Assembly: GCA_049487715.1 (NCBI GenBank)
Contig: CP150587.1
Span: 186,001 to 250,000, forward strand
Source: Pycnococcus provasolii
Taxonomy: Eukaryota > Chlorophyta > Pseudoscourfieldiophyceae > Pseudoscourfieldiales
Reading direction: 5' to 3'
Length of the DNA stretch: 64,000 nucleotides
Shown: positions 50,406 to 60,043 of the stretch, in pieces
Layout of the letters: each line of letters begins with the position of its first letter
Numbering within the stretch: the first letter of the stretch is position 1
The notes under the pieces: generated by a model
Database searches by the model: none
Told to the model about the DNA's origin: nothing
Seen by the model: only the letters and a program-made list of their open reading frames with translations
Position numbers and translations under genes: made by a program

Positions 50406-50899
50406 CCGATGCGTGGATCGGTTCTAAGGCGGTACCCCAACCCCACTGAGAGGGAGGTCGAGACCAACAACATCTGAGCCAAACCCTAGCTAACTCTTAG
50501 GGGCCACGACGAAACCCTACCCTTACCTATAAAAAAATCCAAAGCCGCTCCCCTCGCCCCCTTGCGATAGCTTGTACATGGTTGAGTGCCAAGGTGGAAA
50601 GCGTTCTAGGCTCGTGGAAAGCATTCAAACGCAATACGGCCCCACTCCTTTATTACAGGGGCGGTTTCACGTCCGCGTCTGCCACTCCGGGGGCCCCTGT
50701 TGTCCCACTCACCCCCCTCCCTTTTTTCAGCCCGGGGGCACACGCCATTTCACTTCTCCCGAGAACAAGAAAAACCCTTCGTGGTGGTTTGCTTTCATTC
50801 ATTCCACTCTCCTCTCCAACTTATCCGTCTCTTGGCTGACATATCTTCAAAGGCTGACTACCCTAGCATATCTTTTGTTCACATTATCAACGCTCGATT

Positions 50900-53191
50900 A
50901 TGAATACCTCGATGGTAATGCGTGCTCCTTCTCATAGAGGAGGTACCAACAGAATACCTCCTCGTATTCGCCAATCTCGTGTTAGCCTGCACGCGGTGCA
51001 CATGGGGATGAACGGCTCGTACGCACCAACCGGCGGTGCGAACAGCAACGGCATTGCGGCGCGAGAACGCACGCAGCGTGCTCTCGAAAACGCAAGAGCG
51101 CGGGAAGAGCTCTCGCGTGCACGCCAAAAGGAGGCGGAGGCACGCGCCAAGGCGTTCGCGGAGGCGAAGGGGCACGCGCCCACCGCGCCGCCCGAACCTA
51201 CGGCACAGCACCAGCCACAGAACGGGCAGCAGCAGCAGCAGCAGCACGATTCGTGCGCTTCGCAGACGGACGCGCGCGTCGTGCGCTTCCGCGTGCACCG
51301 CCCTCTCGCGTACGGAGACAACGTCGCGGTGTGCGGGAACACCGACTTGCTCGGCAACTGGGACGCCGATTTGGCGTACATCCTCACAGGCTCCGACGAC
51401 GACGTGTGGTCCGCGCAGATCGCGATGAACGACGCGGACGTCGACGCGTGCGAATTCAAGGTGCTCGTGAAGTACGCGGACGGCTCGGTGCAGTGGGACG
51501 ACGGCGACAACTTAAGCATCAGCCGCGAGGAGGGCGACTTCCACTCCGCGTGCGTCGCGAACGCGAAGTGGGTGCGCTTCCGCGTGCACTCGCCTTGTGC
51601 TGAGGAGAACAGCATGCTCGTGTGCGGCACGCCGGGTCAGCTCGGCGCGTGGAAGCCTGAGAATGCGCTCGCGTTGACGCGCACGGACGGCGACGTTTGG
51701 TCCGCGGAGGTGGCGATGTGGGACGGCGACGTGAGCACTTGCGAGTTTAAGGTTCTGATGCGGCACGGCGACGGCACGTTTGAGTGGGAGGATGGTGAGA
51801 ACCAGCGTGTCGGCGACGTGGTGCCTCACACGTTCAGGCAGGCGGACACGAAGATGCTGGCAAGTGCAGCCGCAAATCAGGCACTTGAGGCGATCCGCCA
51901 GATGGAGTTTGAATCGTCCGCAGGTGGGGCACTGGGCGCACGTGACATGGCAAGAAACGGGTCGCTGCGCACTCCGGCTGCACCACCCCCGCCTTCCACT
52001 CGGCCTGCGTACGGCGCACCCAAGTCCGCCAAGGAGGCGGAGGCGATGGCTCGGGCCGCGGAGGCTGCCGCCGCTCGCGCTCAGATCCAAACGAGGCGTC
52101 AGCAGGAGGCTGCCGCGCGTGCTCAGGCATTCGCCGCCGCTCGTGGAGTTCCTGCAGGTGCAGTGCCGCCGATGCCCGCACCGCCGGCGCAGCAGGCGAC
52201 GCCACCTGCATTCACGGATGCCATGCAGAAGACAGCACGTCAGATGGAGGAGGAACAGCGCGCCAAGGCGTTCGCGGAGGCGAAGGGACTCGCGCCCACC
52301 GCGCCGCCCGAACCTACGGCACAGCAGATGTCGCAGCCACCAGCTCCGGCAGGGCAGGCACATCAGTGCGCTTCGCAGACGGACGCGCGTGTCGTGCGCT
52401 TCCGCGTTCACCGCCCGCTCGCGTACGGAGACAACGTTGCGGTGTGCGGGAACACCGACTTGCTCGGCAACTGGGACGCCGATTTGGCGTACATCCTCAC
52501 AGGCTCCGACGACGACGTGTGGTCCGCTCAGATCGCGATGAACGACGCGGACGTCGACGCGTGCGAGTTCAAGGTGCTTGTGAAGTACGCGGACGGCTCG
52601 GTGCAGTGGGACGACGGCGACAACTTAAGCATCAGCCGCGAGGAGGGCGACTTCCACTCCGCGTGCGTCGCGAACGCGAAGTGGGTGCGCTTCCGCGTGC
52701 ACTCGCCTTGTGCTGAGGAGAACAGCATGCTCGTGTGCGGCACGCCGGGTCAGCTCGGCGCGTGGAAGCCTGAGAATGCGCTCGCGTTGACGCGCACGGA
52801 CGGCGACGTTTGGTCCGCGGAGGTGGCGATGTGGGACGGCGACGTGAGCACTTGCGAGTTTAAGGTTCTGATGCGGCACGGCGACGGCACGTTTGAGTGG
52901 GAGGATGGTGAGAACCAGCGTGTCGGCGACGTGGTGCCTCACAGCGCCGGAACGGGAGGCGTTGCAGGTTTGGCGGCATCTGGCGCGGACCTGCGCACTC
53001 CCTTGGCACCTCCCCCTGCGCGCGGCGCACCCGCACCAGCAGCTCCTCGGAAGCCAACATCGACGCAGGAAGCTGAGGCGATGGCTCGAGCGGCTGAGAA
53101 TGCAAGGGCGCGTGAGGAGATTGCAATGAGGCGTAAGCAGGAGGCTGATGCTCGTGCGAAGGCTTGGCGCGAGCACCAGAATGGCAGTTAA
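50900..53191 (+). CDS. Protein with four CBM20 starch-binding domains and helical modules
   Basis: A 763-residue protein from the ATG at 50900. The first 45 residues are basic and Ser/Arg-rich (MNTSMVMRAPSHRGGTNRIP), like a plastid transit peptide. CBM20 domains lie at about 124-216, 222-315, 495-587 and 593-686, with VAVCGNTDLLGNWDAD and MLVCGTPGQLGAWKPE elements and WDDGDN/WEDGEN second-site motifs. The two pairs are near identical because a DNA segment of about 690 bp is duplicated 1113 bp downstream. Helical modules precede, separate and follow the pairs (ARAKAFAEAKG, ARAQAFAAARG). There is no catalytic domain. It probably bridges or coats starch; CBM20-coiled-coil proteins of the Chlamydomonas pyrenoid (SAGA1/2) are a functional analogy, not a demonstrated homology. 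Confidence 0.9.
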   Translation: MNTSMVMRAPSHRGGTNRIPPRIRQSRVSLHAVHMGMNGSYAPTGGANSNGIAARERTQRALENARAREELSRARQKEAEARAKAFAEAKGHAPTAPPEPTAQHQPQNGQQQQQQHDSCASQTDARVVRFRVHRPLAYGDNVAVCGNTDLLGNWDADLAYILTGSDDDVWSAQIAMNDADVDACEFKVLVKYADGSVQWDDGDNLSISREEGDFHSACVANAKWVRFRVHSPCAEENSMLVCGTPGQLGAWKPENALALTRTDGDVWSAEVAMWDGDVSTCEFKVLMRHGDGTFEWEDGENQRVGDVVPHTFRQADTKMLASAAANQALEAIRQMEFESSAGGALGARDMARNGSLRTPAAPPPPSTRPAYGAPKSAKEAEAMARAAEAAAARAQIQTRRQQEAAARAQAFAAARGVPAGAVPPMPAPPAQQATPPAFTDAMQKTARQMEEEQRAKAFAEAKGLAPTAPPEPTAQQMSQPPAPAGQAHQCASQTDARVVRFRVHRPLAYGDNVAVCGNTDLLGNWDADLAYILTGSDDDVWSAQIAMNDADVDACEFKVLVKYADGSVQWDDGDNLSISREEGDFHSACVANAKWVRFRVHSPCAEENSMLVCGTPGQLGAWKPENALALTRTDGDVWSAEVAMWDGDVSTCEFKVLMRHGDGTFEWEDGENQRVGDVVPHSAGTGGVAGLAASGADLRTPLAPPPARGAPAPAAPRKPTSTQEAEAMARAAENARAREEIAMRRKQEADARAKAWREHQNGS
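51145..52946 (+). repeat. Intragenic near-identical duplication, offset 1113 bp
   Basis: Segments 51145-51833 and 52258-52946 match nearly base for base, with only scattered synonymous-looking changes (for example CGCGCGCGTC versus CGCGCGTGTC). The offset of 371 codons preserves the frame. A linker that differs in the two copies lies between. Confidence 0.9.
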
Positions 53192-53515
53192 TTTTGGGCA
53201 TGGCTGATGAAGAAGGAGGGCTTTCTGATTTGATTTCGATTTTGTGTTTGTGTTTGTGTTTGATTTGCGTGGGTGATGATGATGATGATATTTTTTTTTA
53301 GAGGGTGGAAAGAAAACGAAAAAACTTCTTGTGATGTTGTTGTAACGCTGGCTTTTTTGATGAATGATTTTCTTTTTTTAAAAAAATTCTTCGTTTCGTT
53401 TGAAGATGATTCGTTTACTAGAGGTGTTTGTAGTTAGCAATTTAGTATACAGTATTGTATGCAAAACGAACGAACGATCAATCATCAAGTGGACTTTGTT
53501 GTTACTGCGCAACCT
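53192..53515. other. 3' spacer, no gene
   Basis: T-rich sequence with (GTGTTT)n and (GAT)n short runs; nothing else. Confidence 0.6.
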
Positions 53516-53944
53516 TCACGACGAGAAACGTGCTTTTATGACATGATCCTCTTCGTCGTATAACGCGCCTGTGAGCACTCGCGCGTTTTCGAGCAAACCG
53601 AGGTAACCCGACCACTCATACGCGTCAGCGATATTGTGAATGAGCTCGGCGCGCGTCAGCCCTTCCGGGCCAACGCAGTACGTCCAGCACTCACTTCCAA
53701 TCTGTTCGAATTCAATAATGATGTGGATAGATCTGCTCTCGTCGCCTCGCACCACCTTCTCCTCCAGATCGAGTCCACTCTCCTGCAGATTCGCGTTGAT
53801 GGCGTTGTTGTTGGCTCGTCCAATATCGTACCACATCGTAAGGGGAATCGCGCCGAGATCAATGAGCGTACCGGTGGTCGACGGAGGAGGCGGAGGAGGT
53901 GGAGGAGGTGGAGGAGGTGGTGGCGGTGGCGGTGCGTCCGTCAT
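53516..53944 (-). CDS. Small protein with long polyproline tract, unknown
   Basis: A 142-residue frame from the ATG at 53944 (MTDAPPPP); the longer frame starts with GTG. Residues 5-21 are a 17-Pro run encoded by a GGA/GGC-type repeat on the plus strand. The remainder has a folded look (TLIDLGAIPLTMWYDIG, IHIIIEFEQIGSECWTYCVG, YLGLLENARVLTGALY). I do not recognise it. The polyproline run could bind profilin, WW or EVH1 domains, but may also be simple slippage. The downstream end may be a full C-terminus or an exon end. Confidence 0.6.
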   Translation of the reverse strand: MTDAPPPPPPPPPPPPPPPPPSTTGTLIDLGAIPLTMWYDIGRANNNAINANLQESGLDLEEKVVRGDESRSIHIIIEFEQIGSECWTYCVGPEGLTRAELIHNIADAYEWSGYLGLLENARVLTGALYDEEDHVIKARFSS

Positions 53945-54409
53945 CGTAAGCCGGTGATGAAATGTCACGCCACGTGCTTCGTTGATGATGATTTAACTGT
54001 TCAATGTCACACCCGGACAGATTTCAGGACATAAATGATTTTCTTGTGATACGGGGTTTTGAGGGCAGGACGCGTGTTTTGGCAAACGTCCTCTTGTCCG
54101 CTAATAAGGATTGTACGACGAAAGTTACACCATTCTCAAACTCGCCTACTGCATAAGCGTAACTATCATAATTTGGCCAGCGTCGTGGGTCGCGCGTATT
54201 CTCCCTGCTACTCATACGCCGGACGGATCCGTATCGCATTATTGGCGAGGGCATGCTTTGCGTGCTGTGCGTGCTGCGCACTAGGATTAGGTGGAAAGCG
54301 AGCTGAGCTCATACACATGCTCGCGGCGAATCTCAACGTTCATTCGTCAGGCAGACGGCATAGGTTACAGTAAAAATGGACACGTCACTTATCGTTACAC
54401 AACAGCTAT
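53945..54409. other. Spacer, no recognised gene
   Basis: Short random open frames only; nothing repeated. Confidence 0.5.
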
Positions 54410-55339
54410 CTAGTTGGCAGTCTCTGCTCTCTGTCTTAGCCTTCTCTCAATGCCGTCCATGTGCGCCATGCCCACGACGGCGACTACGCTACCTCTTAGA
54501 CGTTTTAATTTCTCCGCCATGAACTCGTCTCGTTGGTCCAAAATGACGTCGACGATTTGCGGGTACTGCTCGCGCAGGTGAGAAACAGCGGCGCGTATGG
54601 TTGCCCTATTTTTCAGCCGCTCAACCGTCTCCTGCATGCCCTCCCCGCTCGTGTCGTACGCCTGGAACACGCTAGCGAGCTCGGGAGGGAGCGGCGTCGC
54701 GCCGCCGAACATGAAACGCATGACGTCGGACACCTTGATTGCCTTTCGCAACTCCGCGAAGGTTGCGTCTTGCTCGCGGTCAATGAGCGCGAGATTCGCA
54801 CCGACGTTCGACGCCTCCTCCATCGCCACCTGGAACTCCTTTCCCGGTTCCAGTCCACTCATTCTCAGACCGCGGTACATCTGAGACACGACCGCTTTCA
54901 GCGCGGCGCCTCCGAGACCGAGCGCGTTAGCGTCTTGCGTGACTCCAAGCGCCTTGAGAAGCTTCTTGACGACTTCGTCCGGCGTCGTTTCGTTTTGGTT
55001 GGCGAAACTGGATTGTTTTTGAAAGCGCTGCGCCCTTTCCCGACACAGTTCGATCGCGACGACGTCAGGCTTAACCGTCGAGATGAGCTGTCGAACTTCC
55101 CGTGCACTTTCCTGAGAAATGTGCGCGGTTCCTACCAAGAAGACATCCGTTTGAGAGAGAGGAAGGCGTAGGAATGACGTGGTATTGTGATTCGATGAAG
55201 GTGAGCACGATGACCAGGTTCTTCTCACATGTGCGTTGACATCAAAAAAGAAACATCTTGAGGAGCGTGAAAGGAGAGACGACGTTCTTGTGAGTCTTGT
55301 GGTGAGCGACCCATGTGTTGTTATGAGCAGGAACGCCAT
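54410..55339 (-). CDS. TraB/PrgY-domain protein, probably organelle-targeted
   Basis: A 309-residue protein from the ATG at 55339. The open frame extends to an ATG at 55504, but that part translates a telomeric repeat (TLTLTL), so I prefer the inner start. The new N-terminus (MAFLLITTHGSLTTRLTRTS, Ser/Arg-rich) is a likely transit peptide. The TraB domain begins at about residue 66 with VFLVGTAHISQESAREV and VVAIELCRERA, includes NLALIDREQDATFAEL, and ends with VVAVVGMAHMDGI. TraB-family proteins in eukaryotes are linked to organelle membranes; the biochemical activity is not established, though a distant metalloprotease-like fold has been proposed. No C-terminal membrane helix is obvious here. 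Confidence 0.88.
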   Translation of the reverse strand: MAFLLITTHGSLTTRLTRTSSLLSRSSRCFFFDVNAHVRRTWSSCSPSSNHNTTSFLRLPLSQTDVFLVGTAHISQESAREVRQLISTVKPDVVAIELCRERAQRFQKQSSFANQNETTPDEVVKKLLKALGVTQDANALGLGGAALKAVVSQMYRGLRMSGLEPGKEFQVAMEEASNVGANLALIDREQDATFAELRKAIKVSDVMRFMFGGATPLPPELASVFQAYDTSGEGMQETVERLKNRATIRAAVSHLREQYPQIVDVILDQRDEFMAEKLKRLRGSVVAVVGMAHMDGIERRLRQRAETAN

Positions 55340-55418
55340 GATGAACAGGTCCTCGAGGGGACGGGGCAAGAAGGCTGTTAGGCGACCCTGTCTGTGGCGG
55401 TTAGGGTATTGGACTAGT

Positions 55419-55452
55419 CGGGTTAGGGTTAGGGTTAGGGTTAGGGTTAGGG
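55419..55452 (+). repeat. Interstitial (TTAGGG)n array
   Basis: Five to six hexamers of GGTTAG, upstream of the TraB gene on its 5' side. Confidence 0.95.
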
Positions 55453-55509
55453 TCTCATCTCCCCTTGACTCAACTGACTGGGCTGATGAGAGCTGACTCG
55501 GCATTCTGG

Positions 55510-55745
55510 ACCGGTGGGTGGTATGGACGTGTGGAATGGACCTGCGTGTGGTATGGAACCCAGTGGACCTGTGGCATGGACTTAAACGCCCGTTAGTTTT
55601 CCGGTAAACTTATAAGATAGTCTAGCGAACGGCGTGTGGGTTACTGGGTTGTCATCATGGACTACTGAAATGCCAGTTGGGGATGCCGCCGGGAACCCTT
55701 TTTGTAAGGTAGCGAGCGAACGGCGTGTGGGTGGTATTCGGCTTG
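55510..55745 (+). repeat. Dispersed repeat flanking the WD40-kinase gene, left copy
   Basis: GGTGGGTGGTATGGAC, CCAGTGGAC, ATGGACT, GAAATGCCAGTTGGGGATGC, ACCCTTTTTGTA and GCGAACGGCGTGTGG occur in the same order and orientation at 59455-59650. Confidence 0.85.
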
Positions 55746-56079
55746 TGCTCGCAGTACCCTGGTTGCGCGTGTGCAGCCAGGCGGCGCCGGTGCCGCGCAC
55801 TGGGTCACCGCCGCCTCCGGACGGTGCCGGCATGTCGGATCTGCTGCTGCGGTAGGAGAATGAACCCCTCCCTCCGACCTGCCAGGGCCCAACCAAAGAA
55901 CTCGGGGGAAATTTTGAGGGCTCCCGGCACAACACGGACACAAGTCCCAAAACGGGGCGACAAAAAGCAAAATGTGTCATTTCACCCTTACAACGAGCTT
56001 ATTGGTCAGTCACGAGCATGCGATGATGATACATACACATTCGAGTATTATCGTAGTACACTGCTTACTACGATGTTTC

Positions 56080-58944
56080 TCAATCGAGCAAGTTCTCGAG
56101 GCGCTCGCGAGCTGATTCAGCTGCGAGACGACCGGAGGGAGCATGTACCCAGCTCTCCTCAATCAGTGCCAGGAAGTCCGATGGGCAGCCGGATGCAGAA
56201 GGTAGAGGCGGGCGCTTTCCCTCGGCAATGAATCTCATGTATGCAAGATCTGGCATATCGGGGAATGGATACTTTATCTCCGGTTCTTGCGACACCATCT
56301 CATATAGCGTGATTGCGAAAGAGTACATATCACTCGCGGAGGTTTTTTTTTCGCCTTCAATGCATTCTGGTGAATTGATGATGATTCGTAGTCATGTATA
56401 TGGTTGTGTGTGTTATTGGTTTGTGTTGCAGGCCGTTAGCATGATGATGATATCGAAAGTTCTTTGTATTCTCCAATCCATCAACAATTATTACTCACCT
56501 GGTGCTGCCCATCGGATCGTCATATCATTTTGCGTCGTTGCGGTTGACGAAGCATGCTGCTTTTTAATGAGAGAGAGACCAAAGTCAATCAGCACCGCCT
56601 TGTTGTTCGCGTCGAGGAGCATATTCGCAGCCTTGACATCTCCGTGCACAATCGAAGGGTTGCGCGAATGGAGATACTCCAGACCTGCGGCGAGATTTAG
56701 CGACCATTGGATGCGTTGATCCCACGAGATTGTGAGGCTGTCGTCGGTGAGACGATCTGACACGCTCCCATTCGGTAGGTACTGCATGACGATGGCGTAC
56801 ATCGGAGGCTCGACAATTGCTCCGTAAAACGCCATGATACTTGGATGCCTGAGCTGATTGAGAATCTGAGCCTCTTTGAGAATTCCTTTGATCGATGCAC
56901 GGTTTAATCGATGGTTATGGAGCACCTTCACAGCAACATCCGAGCCTTTCATCAGGCCGTGATGCACGACACCGAAGCCTCCAGATCCGATTTCGTTACG
57001 CAATTTCACGGCAGACTGAGCGATCGTGAAATCAGACAGCTGTGCTTTGAGCTCCTCCAGGCGATCTCGTTTCTCAGAGGGAATATCCACATCTTTCAAT
57101 CCTCTAGATGACTCCATGCTCTTCTGTATTGCGAAGATCAAGTCAGAAACTTCGTCAATCTTCGTCTCCATACGTGCTTGGCTATCCCCAATCGTATCCA
57201 CTTTGAGGGACAGCGTCTCGAGCTCGCGTGTAAGCACTTGCGCCTCGATGCCGAGTAGATTTTGAACATCGGTCTTGCCTGATTCCGTCGCCAGCGCAAC
57301 CTCGAGACCGCCTTTTCGGTCCACATACGCGCGAAGCTCTTCCGTCTCATCGCGATACGATGTTGGCGAAATAGCGACGGCAAAGCCAATGACGTCCATT
57401 TGTGTACGGAGCTCTCGATCGAGCGCTTGGAAATCCTCCGCGATACGCGTGGAGTGTACGAGTCGATAGAGCCATCCCGTGGCACTGAATTTTGCAACGA
57501 AGCGCTCTGCACGCTCCATCACGTCACGCAATTTGTCGAAGTGCGCCTCGTGTTGCTTCAGTTTGTTCACATCCGCCGAATCGATTGTCGTGAGCAAAGC
57601 ACGGACGAGTGTGGCGAGCTCCTGGCAACTCGCCTTGCATGCATTCGCACGAGCGACGTGTCCATAGATCGCTTCTGCAATCTTGATGAGAGGTGCGATA
57701 TATGGTAGAGATGAAGCAAGCTCCTTCGCTGCCACAGCAACGCCAAGCGTGGCGGTTCGCATGAAAGTACTTGTGGCATTAAGTTCATCAGTGGCGATTG
57801 ATTCAGACGCGGCGGCGATGCTACTGCTGATTGGCTCCAATGAGGGCTCCTTCCTCGCGGCTGCCTGGCTTACGCTACTAGCAGTGGTGGTGGCGGTGTC
57901 AGTGAAAGCAGGAACAACAGTGCGTATCGTTGTTGTTCCTGTTGCTGCTGGGGTTGACTTGGCGTGCACGATTGGCGATGGTGCGTTTGCTTGCGATGGA
58001 CGGAAGGCGCATGAATTCACAGAGTCTGTGTGTCCCTCTAGTGTACGCACGCACGCGCCCGTCGACGCGTCCCACACCTTCGCTGTATCGTCGGCGCTTG
58101 CAGTGACAATCTGCGTACCGTCCGGGGAGAAGGCGCACGACTTCACACCGTACTTGTGTCCTTTTAGTGTACGCACGCACTTGCCCGTCGACGCGTCCCA
58201 CACCTTCGCTGTGGCGTCACGGCTTGCAGTGACAATCTGCGTACCGTCCGGAGAGAAGGCGCACGAATTCACCCAGCCTGGTGTGTGTCCCTCTAGTGTA
58301 CGCACGCACTTGCCCGTCGACGCGTCCCACACCTTCGCTGTCTTGTCGGCGCTTGCAGTGACAATCTGCGTACCGTCCGGGGAGAAGGCGCACGACCCCA
58401 CCCAGCCTGTGTGTCCATGTAGTGTACGCACGCACGCGCCCGTCGACGCGTCCCACACCTTCGCTGTCTTGTCGGAGCTTGCAGTGACAATCTGCGTACC
58501 GTCCGGGGAGAAGGCGCACGAAAGCACATCGCCTGAGTGTCCTTTTAGTGTACGCACGCACTTGCCCGTCGACGCGTCCCACACCTTCGCTGTCTTGTCG
58601 GAGCTTGCAGTGACAATCTGCGTACCGTCCGGGGAGAAGGCGCACGAATACACACCGCTTGTGTGCTCTTTTAGTGTACGCACGCACGCGCCCGTCGACG
58701 CGTCCCACACCTTCGCCGTTTTGTCCCAGCTTGCAGTGACAATCTGCGTACCGTCCGGGGAGAAGGCGCACGATTTCAACCAGCCTGGTAACCAGCTTCC
58801 CTTAATTATCCGAACGCACGCACCTGTTGTTACGTTCCAGATACGTGCCGTGTTGTCACCGCTGCCGGTGACGACGTACTGGTGTGTATCGTCATCGCGC
58901 AGAGGTTCTTCGGTCGGAGGTTCATGGCTCGCCCCGCATCCCAT
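56080..58944 (-). CDS. N-myristoylated WD40 / MLKL-like helical bundle / kinase fusion (two exons)
   Basis: Exon 1 (58944-56499) and exon 2 (56366-56080) join in frame across a 132-nt intron (GTGAGT...TTCACCAG), giving 910 residues; the junction restores WAAPECIEGEKK. MGCGAS at the start is a strong N-myristoylation signal with a palmitoylatable Cys3. Seven near-identical WD40 repeats (SCAFSPDGTQIVTAS, KTAKVWDAST) fill residues about 20-315. Residues about 400-525 (KIAEAIYGHVARANACKASC ... ERAERFVAKFSATGWLYRLV ... ELRTQMDVIGFAVAI) resemble the four-helix N-terminal domain of MLKL and HeLo-type membrane-acting domains, then a coiled coil to about 625. The kinase has GSGGFG (about 656), VAVK, HGDVKAANML (about 766), DFG (about 789) and APE, so it should be active and TKL-like (HGD not HRD). 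Inferred role: a sensor that releases a membrane-acting bundle; not shown. Confidence 0.88.
58041..58800. repeat. 126-bp WD40-coding tandem repeats, highly homogenised
   Basis: Units start at 58041, 58167, 58296, 58422, 58548 and 58674 (spacing 126, once 129). Most of each unit is base-identical, including third codon positions, so recent duplication or gene conversion is likely. Variation is concentrated in a few codons, chiefly the loop residues before SCAF. Confidence 0.95.
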
Positions 58945-59454
58945 GTTATGTATGCTTAAGTAAGTAAGTCTCGCTCGAGAGTAAGCTCAGGCGTTCGTTC
59001 TGTTGATTGGTCGGTGTGGTATCGCCGTTCGTATTTAATTATGATGTGCACGCGTTTGCTGCTTATATTAGCGGCCGGTGTGATGTTAAGGTGCGATACA
59101 AGGCAAGCACAACGCAAGCACTGGATTGACGAGTGGCCGGCGAGCACGAGTGTGATGGCTGCTGGCCGGCGTGTGTGCGTATTTGCAAGCAAGTCTCTGC
59201 AGCCTGCAAGCAAGTTCGCGGGAAGGGCAGGAGAAGATGACTTACCGGCCGTGTAAACTCACTCACCGACCGTGTAGAATTGCCGGGTAAGAATTGCCGT
59301 GTATGTACAGTAAACTCTCACCCACCTACCCTAGGGCCTAGGGTAAGATAACCCTTTTGGTTGGGGGAGGGGATCCGAATGCCGAATGCCGGCGGGGGCC
59401 GTTCGTTCGGGATGTACCTATATTTGGGCGCTCAGTTCGTCGCTAAACCTTTAT

Positions 59455-59650
59455 TCGGTGGGTGGTATGGACCGGTGGGTGGTATGGAAAACCAGTGGAC
59501 GTGTGGTATGGACGGATGGACCTGTCACCTGTTCACCTGTTCACCTGTGGCATCATGGACTGAAATGCCAGTTGGGGATGCCGGTACATAAACCCTTTTT
59601 GTAGTACTACAGTAGATCTCTAAGGTTGCGAACGGCGTGTGGAGGTGGTA
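59455..59650 (+). repeat. Dispersed repeat flanking the WD40-kinase gene, right copy
   Basis: Same ordered blocks as 55510-55745, in the same orientation, with extra (TGTTCACC)n in the middle (59525-59550). Confidence 0.85.
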
Positions 59651-59865
59651 TGGAATAATAGGGACCTCCTGTGGTATGGACTTTTCCATATAACGAGGAA
59701 AACGGGCTGGGTTTCCGCCTGCCCATACCCGGTAGTCTACCACAGCACCATACCACAGTATTCTTACCTACCATTTGATTCGGGTTTTGGATTTTGGATG
59801 TTTCTAATAGGTGTTTCTAATTGGGTTATTAGGGGTTTCCGGGGGGTTTGGGTTAGGGGTTTCCA

Positions 59866-59935
59866 AGGGGTTAGGGTTAGGGTTAGGGTTAGGTGGTTAA
59901 GGCTAGGGCTAGGGGGGTTAGGTGGTTAGGGTTCC
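59866..59935 (+). repeat. Degenerate telomere-like repeat
   Basis: Four GGTTAG hexamers followed by GGCTAGGG and GGTGGTTAGG variants, about 110 bp before the RRP7 start. Confidence 0.85.
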
Positions 59936-60043
59936 CGCCGCCGTCGTGCGCCGCCATTCGCACCCTCTCGAGACATTTCGCCATCCAAGAGGGAACGTTT
60001 TTTTTCTCTGCGCATCTCGTACACAACAGGTAAAGGTAAAAGT

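Larger units (their letters stand above)
48383..50899. other. Long spacer with copia and foldback relics
   Basis: Starts with a (GCGA)n microsatellite (48397-48428), followed by low-G/C sequence unlike the genes, the copia relic at 49291-49473, the palindromic element at 49575-50222, the head-to-head telomeric repeat, and a CT-rich leader before the next gene (50750-50890). No host gene supported. Confidence 0.6.
55340..56079. other. Spacer with telomere-like and dispersed repeats
   Basis: Contains the (TTAGGG)n array at 55419-55452 and the left copy of the GGTATGGAC/GAAATGCCAGTTGGGGATGC repeat (55510-55745). No gene supported. Confidence 0.6.
58945..60043. other. Spacer with repeats, no gene
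   Basis: Right copy of the GGTATGGAC repeat at 59455-59650 and TTAGGG/GTTAGG-type repeats at 59800-59935. Nothing else supported. Confidence 0.6.

Noticed and set aside
54024-54281. 85-codon minus-strand frame
   Set aside because: Short, no family resemblance, weak codon bias; no support beyond being open.
55340-55504. N-terminal extension of the TraB protein
   Set aside because: It starts with a true ATG but translates the telomeric array (TLTLTL); the ATG at 55339 gives a transit-like start.
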